From: Pseudomonadota bacterium
Lineage (GTDB): Bacteria > Pseudomonadota > Gammaproteobacteria > UBA1113
Assembly (NCBI GenBank): GCA_021782065.1
Contig: JAJXVQ010000058.1
Location: forward strand, 1 to 7,211
Reading direction: 5' to 3'
Length of the DNA: 7,211 bases
Within the stretch, counting starts at the first letter, position 1; each line of letters starts with the position of its first letter. This document shows, one piece after another, positions 1-5,529 of the stretch. The position numbers were made by a program, and so were the translations under genes. The notes under the pieces are model-generated. The model searched no databases. It saw nothing but the letters and a program-made list of their open reading frames with translations, and had not been told where the DNA came from.

Positions 1-611
1 AACGCGCGGCACGGTATCATTTTGAACGGGATAGAACACGCTTTATTGTTGCGCGCGGGTTATTACGGTATCTATTATCAGCCTATTTAAATAAACCCGC
101 AGTAGATATCATATTTCAGTATGGACCACAGGGCAAACCTCTTATTGAAGATACCACAGTGCAATTTAATGTATCGCATAGCGACGATCGTGTTTTAATA
201 GGCATAGGGTATCATCACCCATTAGGAGTAGATGTAGAACATATGACGCGTACTATAGAAGTTGATTCTATAGCCGCGCGTTTTTTCACGGTAAATGAAG
301 CTAAACAAATTCAGGCTTTAAGTGGCATAGCACAACAACGTGCTTTTTTTAATGTATGGACGCGCAAAGAAGCTTTATTAAAAACCATAGGTTCAGGATT
401 AAGTTTATCCTTACAAGCCTGTGAAGTCAGTGTAGATGATGAAACAGTATCGACTATATTAGCCTGCAATGCGGCTTCCTTTAATGTATACGATTGGCAA
501 ATTCATAGCCATATACTAACAGATGACTATTTAGCCGCGGCGGTGGTGCACAAAGATTTAAAAGTAGTTTGGGTGTCTATTAATAAAAATCAAGTGGAGT
601 ATATAACATGA
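1..611 (+). CDS. Sfp-type 4'-phosphopantetheinyl transferase, 5' end cut by window edge
   Basis: This enzyme moves the 4'-phosphopantetheine arm of coenzyme A onto a conserved serine of acyl or peptidyl carrier proteins, converting them from apo to holo form in the cytoplasm. The frame is open from base 3 with no start in view, so the gene begins outside the window; 202 residues are visible. The family's core motifs are present in order: a basic DRTRFIVARGLLR helix (visible residues 10-22), FNVSHS (55-60), GVDVEH (75-80, bases 225-242) and WTRKEALLK (119-127, from base 357). Asp77, Glu79 and Glu123 are the expected Mg2+ ligands by family knowledge. Sfp-like proteins are about 220-250 residues, so roughly 20-45 residues are missing. 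An in-frame GTG at 159 is not the start, because it would discard the conserved N-terminal half-domain. The stop overlaps the next start as ATGA, implying translational coupling. The carrier protein it serves cannot be told from this window. Confidence 0.93.
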   Translation, partial: RAARYHFERDRTRFIVARGLLRYLLSAYLNKPAVDIIFQYGPQGKPLIEDTTVQFNVSHSDDRVLIGIGYHHPLGVDVEHMTRTIEVDSIAARFFTVNEAKQIQALSGIAQQRAFFNVWTRKEALLKTIGSGLSLSLQACEVSVDDETVSTILACNAASFNVYDWQIHSHILTDDYLAAAVVHKDLKVVWVSINKNQVEYIT

Positions 612-1363
612 AATTCTTAAACAAAAAAGTAATTGTTACAGGTGCAAATCGTGGTATGGGTCGTGAAATGGCAATAGCTTTTGCCACGGAAGGGGCTGAT
701 GTACTGATTAGCTATCGCAATGATGAAGCTGGGGCCAAAGAAACGGTCAAGGCAATTGAGAAAACAGGACGTAAAGCGACTGCATTTTATGCTGACTTTT
801 TACAGATGGAAAACATTGCCGCTTTTGCTGAAAAAGCAATTTCCGAATTGGGGCGAGTGGATATTTTAATTAATAATGCAGGGATGTCCTGTCGTGAAAG
901 AATATTGGATTTAACCCCTGAAAGAATGCTACAAGCTTTTCAAACCAATAGCGTTGCGCCATTATATTTATCACAACTGTGTGCTAAGAATATGATAGAG
1001 CAAAATATAGCTGGGTGTATAATCAATATTTCGACTATTGCTTCTACTACGACTCTACCTAGAGGAATTGCCTATGCTGCATCGAAGGCAGGCATGAATA
1101 AATGGACTCAAAATGCAGCCCTTGATTTAGCGCCTCATTCTATACGGGTAAATACCATTGCTCCGGGTCTGATTGCGGCGGGCATGAATGAAACCACCGA
1201 GGCTGAAAATCCACAACAATGGGCTACTCTTTTGAGTCGTATTCCATTGGGCAGAGCGGGTCAGCCTAGAGATATAGTCAATATGGCATTATTTTTAGCG
1301 TCCGAAGAAGCCAATTGGATCACCGGTAAAGTGCTCGAAGTCGATGGTGGCCAGGTTTTGTAG
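608..1363 (+). CDS. SDR-family oxidoreductase, FabG-like 3-oxoacyl-ACP reductase
   Basis: This is a classical short-chain dehydrogenase/reductase of 251 residues, the usual FabG length, probably an NAD(P)H-dependent cytoplasmic 3-oxoacyl-carrier-protein reductase. The Rossmann cofactor loop TGANRGMG is at residues 11-18, NNAG at 89-92, the structural Asn at 114 in TNSVAP, and the catalytic YAASK at 156-160. VNTIAPG (181-187) and the C-terminal VDGG (245-248) are also typical. Aligned without gaps to E. coli FabG between the Gly before the strand and the Tyr, the catalytic Ser position holds Thr143 (codon 1034-1036), with Ser142 next to it. The ATG at 608 has GGAG at 596-599, 8 bases upstream. 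It overlaps the phosphopantetheinyl transferase gene by 4 bases, which supports a carrier-protein substrate. Sequence alone does not separate it from SDRs acting on other alcohols or sugars, and the organism's housekeeping fabG may be elsewhere. Confidence 0.9.
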   Translation: MKFLNKKVIVTGANRGMGREMAIAFATEGADVLISYRNDEAGAKETVKAIEKTGRKATAFYADFLQMENIAAFAEKAISELGRVDILINNAGMSCRERILDLTPERMLQAFQTNSVAPLYLSQLCAKNMIEQNIAGCIINISTIASTTTLPRGIAYAASKAGMNKWTQNAALDLAPHSIRVNTIAPGLIAAGMNETTEAENPQQWATLLSRIPLGRAGQPRDIVNMALFLASEEANWITGKVLEVDGGQVL

Positions 1364-1367
1364 GGGT

Positions 1368-3386
1368 TTAATCCTTAATCCCTGACGATACCAACAACGC
1401 ATCGATCTTTGGTTTGCGTCCCATAAAGGATACAAACAAATCCATGGCGTCTTCCGAGCCGCCGCGGCTTAAGATCTTATCTTTAAATTCCTGCCCTAGT
1501 GCAGTATTGTATAAACCTTCTTGTTCAAAACGTTGGAAGGCATCGGCAGATAACACTTCAGCCCATTTGTAACTATAATAACCTGCATCATAACCACCAT
1601 CAAAAATATGGGTAAAGCTATTTTGAAAGCGGTTATAGCTAGGAGTAGGGGTAGCCGAAACTTGTTTTCTGACTGCATCTAAAGTAGTTTGTATCCATTT
1701 TGGATTTTGACCGTTGTACTGCAAATGAATGCGAAAATCGAATAAAGCAAATTCCAATTGTCGTACAAAATCAAGGCCACAATGATAATATTTAGAGGCT
1801 AATAATTTCTCATATAAAGCTTTGGGCAATGTTTTTCCTGTTTGGTAATGCCCAGAAAGTGCTGTTAATACGGTTTCAGACCAACACCAATTTTCCATTA
1901 ATTGGCTAGGAAATTCGACCGCATCCCAGGCTACGCCATTGGTACCTGCAACACTGGGCACATCAATCTCGGTTAACAAATAATGTAAGGCATGGCCAAA
2001 TTCATGGAACAAGGTCATAACGTCATTGTGTGTAAGCAAAGATGGTGTATCACTACCAGGACGACTAAAATTGCAAGCCACAAAAGTAACGGGTAAGTGT
2101 AAGGTACCCTTCGCATCACGATAACGAGGTATGCATTCATCTGCCCAAGCGCCTTGTTGCTTACCAGGACGAGCATATAAATCTAAATAAAGATAACCAT
2201 GCACATGACCTTCTTTATTTTGTACTTTATACAGTAGCGCATCTTCATGCCAACGATCAAAGTCTTCTTGTGGCAATAATTCTATAGAAAACAGTTTTCC
2301 TAAGAGTTCAAATAATCCGCCTAACACTTTTGGCAAAGGAAAATAAGACCGTAACTCTTCGCTACTGAAAGCATATTTTTGTTGCTGTAACTTCTCACTA
2401 TAATAAGCTCTATCCCAAGGCTGTAGTTTGGATAAACCACTTTGTTCTTTTGCAAATGCTTTTAATTCGGCCATTTCTTTTTTGGCAATGGGAGCAGCTT
2501 GTTCCGCTAGCTCGTTTAAAAAATTCAGTACTTCTATTGTAGAGGGCGCCATTTTGGTGGCTAAAGATAATTCAGCATAGTTTTTAAATGAAAGCAGTTG
2601 GGCCAATTCATTTCTTAACTTTAAGATTTTGCGCATAATAGGACCATTATCCCATTGCTCAGCAAATGGACCCACCTCGGAGGCTCGAGTTACATAAGCC
2701 ACATACATATCTTCTCTTAGTGGTCTATGATCAGCAAATTGCATCACGGCACTGTAGATAGGAGTTGCCAATGTTAATACGGGAAACTTTTGTTTTTTCT
2801 TTTTGGTTTCTTCTATTAGCCATGCAGGTAAACCTGATAATTCTTCTTCATTATGCAGTGCCCGGGTATAAGCTTTAGTAGCATCTAATACATTGGCGCC
2901 AAATTTTGAAGCAAGAGTAGCGAGTTGTTCGCTAATATCGCGATAACGCTCTTTTTTCTCGTCGTCTAAATCGACGCCAGACAAATGAAAGTCTCGCAAT
3001 TCATGATTGATGACAGTTTGTTGTGCCTTATTCAAGGTTTTAAAAGCAGGACTTTCTTTAATCTGTGTGATGACCTTACACAAGGCAGCATTTTGGCCTA
3101 TGGCATTATGATATTCTGTCCACAAAGGTAACGCTGCATCGTAAGCGGCGCGTAATTCAGGGGTACTGGCAACATTATTTAAATGTCGTATAGGTCCCCA
3201 CAATATCGCTTCTTTGGCGGATAAATCTTCTAAGGGTTGTAGTACTGTGTCCCAACTCGGTGTAGACGTTTTGCAAATTTCAGCAATGATTTTGTTAGCG
3301 GTTTCTATAAAAGCTTTAACTTGCGGGACAATATCATCCGGTTGAATGGTACTAAATAGCGGTAATATAACAGTGTCATTCTTCAT
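1368..3386 (-). CDS. prlC: Oligopeptidase A, M3-family zinc metallopeptidase
   Basis: This is a cytoplasmic thimet-type oligopeptidase of 672 residues, close to the 680 of E. coli PrlC. The family cleaves short peptides, including products of ATP-dependent proteases and released signal peptides. The N-terminus (LPLFSTIQPDDIVPQV, residues 8-23) matches the family's opening. A long helical region follows, then the zinc motif HEFGH at 461-465, with Glu462 catalytic and His461 and His465 as ligands. The probable third ligand is Glu491 in VEFPSQ. The substrate-binding segment, His593 to GYDAGYYSYKWAEVLSADAF (598-617), is intact. There is no signal peptide. The start ATG (3384-3386) lies 12 bases after the Msr fusion gene, and its Shine-Dalgarno AGGA overlaps that gene's TAG stop, so the two are very likely co-transcribed. 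It ends 4 bases from the convergent SDR stop. No defect is visible. The frame and HExxH motif leave little doubt; the choice of prlC over the related dcp rests on the N-terminus and length. Confidence 0.96.
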   Translation of the reverse strand: MKNDTVILPLFSTIQPDDIVPQVKAFIETANKIIAEICKTSTPSWDTVLQPLEDLSAKEAILWGPIRHLNNVASTPELRAAYDAALPLWTEYHNAIGQNAALCKVITQIKESPAFKTLNKAQQTVINHELRDFHLSGVDLDDEKKERYRDISEQLATLASKFGANVLDATKAYTRALHNEEELSGLPAWLIEETKKKKQKFPVLTLATPIYSAVMQFADHRPLREDMYVAYVTRASEVGPFAEQWDNGPIMRKILKLRNELAQLLSFKNYAELSLATKMAPSTIEVLNFLNELAEQAAPIAKKEMAELKAFAKEQSGLSKLQPWDRAYYSEKLQQQKYAFSSEELRSYFPLPKVLGGLFELLGKLFSIELLPQEDFDRWHEDALLYKVQNKEGHVHGYLYLDLYARPGKQQGAWADECIPRYRDAKGTLHLPVTFVACNFSRPGSDTPSLLTHNDVMTLFHEFGHALHYLLTEIDVPSVAGTNGVAWDAVEFPSQLMENWCWSETVLTALSGHYQTGKTLPKALYEKLLASKYYHCGLDFVRQLEFALFDFRIHLQYNGQNPKWIQTTLDAVRKQVSATPTPSYNRFQNSFTHIFDGGYDAGYYSYKWAEVLSADAFQRFEQEGLYNTALGQEFKDKILSRGGSEDAMDLFVSFMGRKPKIDALLVSSGIKD

Positions 3387-3398
3387 TGCGTAGGATTC

Positions 3399-4259
3399 CT
3401 ATTTTTTAAAGCGGGCAACATGACGATGGCAATAAGGTATTGCATCTTTACGTTGATAATAATGTTGATGATAATCCTCTGCTGGCCAAAAAGTACTAAC
3501 GGGTAATAGTCGCGTACTGAGGTCATAATCCATGGCACGTAATTCATCCATGACAGCTTGTACACAGCGTTTTTGTTTATCATCATAATAAAAAACAGCG
3601 CTCAAATATTGTGGGCCTAGGTCTGGACCTTGACCATTTTTTTGAGTAGGGTCATGAATTTCAAAAAAGTATTGGATGATTGTGGTTAAATCGGTTTTAT
3701 CGCTATCAAATACAATGCGCAGCGCTTCATAGTGCCCCGTTTTTTGACCGCAGACAGCATCGTAAGAGGGATGCTCTAAAGAGCCGCCGCTATAACCTAC
3801 TTCGGTTTTGAGTACGCCGGGTAAACGCTCTAAATAATATTGCACGCCCCAAAAACAACCGGCGGCAACGATGATTTCTTCTGTTTCCAAAACTTTTTCA
3901 TTGGCAATAAATTCTATCGCTAAACCGTTGACGCAATGGCGTAGATTATTTGCTGTTAAATGTTCGCCGCCAAAGACATGGCCTAAATGGGCTAGGCAAT
4001 TTTGGCATAGAATTTCAGTGCGACGGCCATCGGCATCGGCTTCGCGTAGTACACGCCCTGGTAATTCGTCGTCAAAACTGGGCCAGCCGCAATGGCTGTC
4101 AAATTGAGAGTCAGCACGAAAGAGGGGTTTCCCGCAAGCGCGGCATAAATAAGTGCCATGTTGCAATGGATTGACATAATCACTGGTAAAAGGCGGCTCT
4201 GTGCCTTTATCGCGCACAATGCGTAACACTTCAGGGGTTAGTGATTTATATTTGAACAC
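3399..4259 (-). CDS. msrAB: Bifunctional peptide methionine sulfoxide reductase, MsrB-MsrA fusion
   Basis: This protein reduces oxidised methionine in proteins. The MsrB half acts on the R-sulfoxide and the MsrA half on the S-sulfoxide, normally using thioredoxin. With a GTG start at 4259 it has 286 residues. MsrB (about 5-120) shows zinc cysteines CRAC (39-42) and CQNC (85-88), HCGWPSFDDELPG (56-68), HLGHVF (91-96) and catalytic Cys109 in RHCVN. MsrA (about 126-280) shows GCFWG (134-138) with catalytic Cys135, GYSGG (155-159), HYEA (176-179) and a C-terminal Cys277 in YCH that could be the resolving cysteine. The open frame extends to a TTG at 4289, but AAGGAG on the minus strand (4267-4272) sits 7 bases before the GTG and decides the start. 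There is no signal peptide, so it is cytoplasmic, unlike secreted PilB-type proteins. It is the first gene of a probable operon with prlC. Confidence 0.95.
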   Translation of the reverse strand: MFKYKSLTPEVLRIVRDKGTEPPFTSDYVNPLQHGTYLCRACGKPLFRADSQFDSHCGWPSFDDELPGRVLREADADGRRTEILCQNCLAHLGHVFGGEHLTANNLRHCVNGLAIEFIANEKVLETEEIIVAAGCFWGVQYYLERLPGVLKTEVGYSGGSLEHPSYDAVCGQKTGHYEALRIVFDSDKTDLTTIIQYFFEIHDPTQKNGQGPDLGPQYLSAVFYYDDKQKRCVQAVMDELRAMDYDLSTRLLPVSTFWPAEDYHQHYYQRKDAIPYCHRHVARFKK

Positions 4260-4266
4260 AGAGGAG

Positions 4267-4272
4267 CTCCTT
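4267..4272 (-). promoter_or_regulatory. Ribosome binding site fixing the GTG start of the Msr fusion gene
   Basis: Read on the minus strand this is AAGGAG, followed by a 7-base spacer and GTG at 4259-4257. The upstream in-frame TTG at 4289-4287 would place this strong site inside the coding region and would add ten residues not expected in MsrB. The GTG start is therefore preferred. Confidence 0.8.
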
Positions 4273-4374
4273 AGGTCATTATTGAACAAGAATAGATTTA
4301 TCCAGGTGAATTTGCAAGCTTAAGGATGGATCGGATATTATGTGTCTAGCTTCAAGCGTAACGTATAGATACCC

Positions 4375-4401
4375 ATTATACATGAAGATGCAAGATTTCA
4401 A
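4375..4401 (-). promoter_or_regulatory. Candidate sigma70 promoter for the Msr-prlC operon
   Basis: On the minus strand there is a perfect -10 hexamer TATAAT (4380-4375) and a TTGAAA -35-like hexamer (4401-4396), which matches TTGACA at five of six bases. The 15-base spacer is shorter than the 17-base optimum. Transcription would begin near 4368, giving an untranslated leader of about 110 bases before the GTG at 4259. A weaker CATAAT at 4342-4337 is an alternative -10. Confidence 0.4.
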
Positions 4402-4459
4402 CGTGTGAGCCCAAAGTCATTATTAATAACGATAACTTTAGGCTTGGCCCCCGCGCATT

Positions 4460-4572
4460 TGTCATCCTCGACCAGGCCGCGAGGCCGCAGTCGGGGATCC
4501 AGAAAAAACTTGAATCGAAACTGGATTCCCGATCGGAGCCTGTACTCGGTACTCCGGGTATCGAGAATGACA
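4460..4572. repeat. Imperfect long palindrome, MITE-like or interspersed repeat element
   Basis: The outer ends TGTCATCCTCGA (4460-4471) and TCGAGAATGACA (4561-4572) are inverted repeats matching at 11 of 12 bases. The inner ends CGGGGATCCAG (4492-4502 approximately) and CTGGATTCCCG (4521-4531) match at 10 of 11. Between the inner ends lies an A-rich loop of about 18 bases. The arms are about 43 and 52 bases; the extra length on the right contains a tandem GTACTC (4542-4547 and 4549-4554). The element is clearly richer in G+C than its surroundings. Its form, terminal GTCAT inverted repeats around GGATCCAG/CTGGATTCC, resembles small palindromic repeats dispersed between genes in many proteobacteria. 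It carries no reading frame of its own, and I see no clear target-site duplication. It could also act as a strong RNA hairpin. Confidence 0.75.
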
Positions 4573-4653
4573 ACGTTATAGATCCGGCCGTTACTCTGAT
4601 AGCACAGATAGATATGAATTCACTTGCCACAAAGCGCAATAGGAATGGCTGGG

Positions 4654-4665
4654 TGTCACGTGACA
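4654..4665. repeat. Perfect 12-base palindrome, possible operator
   Basis: TGTCACGTGACA reads identically on both strands. It lies about 75 bases upstream of the putative yhhQ -10 box, a place where a dimeric regulator could bind, but no regulator is known from this window. It is GC-poor in context, has no loop and no following T-run, so it does not look like a terminator. Confidence 0.35.
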
Positions 4666-4714
4666 GGAGCCCTAGTCGCTGAACCAGTCATATAAGCACG
4701 ACGGGATATCACCG

Positions 4715-4746
4715 TTGTCAGGACCAGGCCAGCGAAGAGCTATAAT
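4715..4746 (+). promoter_or_regulatory. Candidate sigma70 promoter for yhhQ-recD2
   Basis: A perfect -10 hexamer TATAAT is at 4741-4746 and a TTGTCA hexamer, five of six matches to the -35 consensus, is at 4715-4720. The 20-base spacer is longer than optimal, so either the promoter is weak or the true -35 contact lies slightly downstream. Transcription from about 4753 would give a leader near 33 bases ending at the AGGAG ribosome binding site (4772-4776). The leader is too short and lacks the A-rich tail for a preQ1 class I riboswitch. Confidence 0.5.
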
Positions 4747-4785
4747 GTTCCGCTCTGGAAGTTATTATGACAGGAGATTATCAAA

Positions 4786-5529
4786 ATGACCGAATCAAAA
4801 ACCATAGTCTCGCATGGTACTAAAGTCTTATGGTTTTTGGTTATGACTTATACGGTCACTATTTTGCTGGCTAATTGGTTTGATATTCGGATGATACAAA
4901 TAGGGCCATTCATGACCGACGCGGGCACCTTGATTTTCCCTTTGTCCTTCATCATTTCTGACACCATCACCGAAGTCTATGGCTATAAAGAAGCGCGACG
5001 TGCCATTTGGTGTGGATTTTTATTTAATTTATTGTTTTTAGGATATGGATCTTTAGTGACGCATTTACCTAGCCCAGATGTTGCACCTTATAATAGCGAA
5101 TTCGATACCTTAATGACGTTCGAATGGCGCGTTATCATCGCTTCTATCATCAGCTATTTCTGTGCAGAACCTCTGAATGCCTATATCTTAGCAAAACTAA
5201 AATTACGCTGGCAGGGTAGACATATGGCGGCGCGCTTTGTTTCGTCCACGCTATTTGCTTCTGCTGTGGATACAACGGTCTTTACCAGCCTTGCTTTTTA
5301 TGGCTTAATGCCCACGGAAGCTTTAATTATTATGGCACTCACCATGTGGTTGATTAAAGTAGCCATAGAAGTATTGGGTTTACCCTTTTCATTGCGCTTA
5401 GCAAGATATCTAAAAAAAGTAGAACACAGAGATATCTACGATCGCCATACGCAATTTGGCATGTGGCATTGGGAAGCCAATTATAAAGCAGAAGACAATG
5501 GCATCATGTTGGAACCAAATAATGAATGA
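4786..5529 (+). CDS. yhhQ: YhhQ-family queuosine precursor (preQ0/preQ1) transporter
   Basis: This is an inner-membrane protein of 247 residues in the VUT/YhhQ family (formerly DUF165). E. coli YhhQ takes up the 7-deazaguanine precursors preQ0 and preQ1 for making queuosine in tRNA. About six hydrophobic segments are visible near residues 14-30, 44-62, 73-93, 114-136, 150-173 and 177-200. The family signature is at 56-69 (IISDTITEVYGYKE), with charged residues inside the membrane region; CAEPLNAYILAKLK (126-139) and KVAIEVLGLPF (191-201) are also typical. A hydrophilic tail of about 45 residues follows the last segment. The ATG at 4786 has AGGAG at 4772-4776, 9 bases upstream, and a promoter candidate with TATAAT at 4741. 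The last codons overlap the start of recD2 by 8 bases. The family call is firm. The exact substrate, and whether the cell also makes preQ0 itself, cannot be seen here. Confidence 0.93.
   Translation: MTESKTIVSHGTKVLWFLVMTYTVTILLANWFDIRMIQIGPFMTDAGTLIFPLSFIISDTITEVYGYKEARRAIWCGFLFNLLFLGYGSLVTHLPSPDVAPYNSEFDTLMTFEWRVIIASIISYFCAEPLNAYILAKLKLRWQGRHMAARFVSSTLFASAVDTTVFTSLAFYGLMPTEALIIMALTMWLIKVAIEVLGLPFSLRLARYLKKVEHRDIYDRHTQFGMWHWEANYKAEDNGIMLEPNNE

Larger units (their letters stand above)
4260..4785. other. Divergent intergenic region (526 bases) with no supported gene
   Basis: This region separates the leftward Msr-prlC pair from the rightward yhhQ-recD2 pair. From left to right it holds the Msr ribosome binding site, an AT-rich stretch with a minus-strand promoter candidate (4375-4401), and a GC-richer palindromic repeat (4460-4572). 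After these come a 12-base palindrome (4654-4665), a plus-strand promoter candidate ending in TATAAT (4741-4746), and the yhhQ Shine-Dalgarno AGGAG (4772-4776). An 87-codon minus-strand reading frame (4376-4639) runs through the palindrome but has no protein-like motif and is not called. I see no tRNA-like fold and no known riboswitch core. Confidence 0.7.

Noticed and set aside
1362..1383. Possible bidirectional terminator hairpin at the convergent gene ends (AGGG...CCCT with a 4-base loop)
   Set aside because: The stem is short with a mismatch and a wobble pair, and there is no T-run on either side. It also lies mostly within the end of the prlC coding sequence, so a terminator cannot be supported.
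3871..4174. Two plus-strand frames of 74-78 codons inside the Msr fusion gene
   Set aside because: They lie antisense to the MsrB domain, whose motifs are all intact; they are shadows of the real gene.
4420..4429. AT-only palindrome TTATTAATAA
   Set aside because: Ten bases of A and T in an AT-rich intergenic stretch are readily explained by chance.
4376..4639. Minus-strand reading frame of 87 codons in the intergenic region
   Set aside because: It runs across the whole palindromic repeat and the promoter candidate, has no recognisable motif and no good ribosome binding site that I can see, so it is most likely open by chance in the GC-richer repeat.
4747..4785. preQ1 riboswitch before yhhQ
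   Set aside because: Considered because the gene transports queuosine precursors. The leader is only about 33 bases and lacks the stem-loop plus A-rich tail typical of the class I aptamer.
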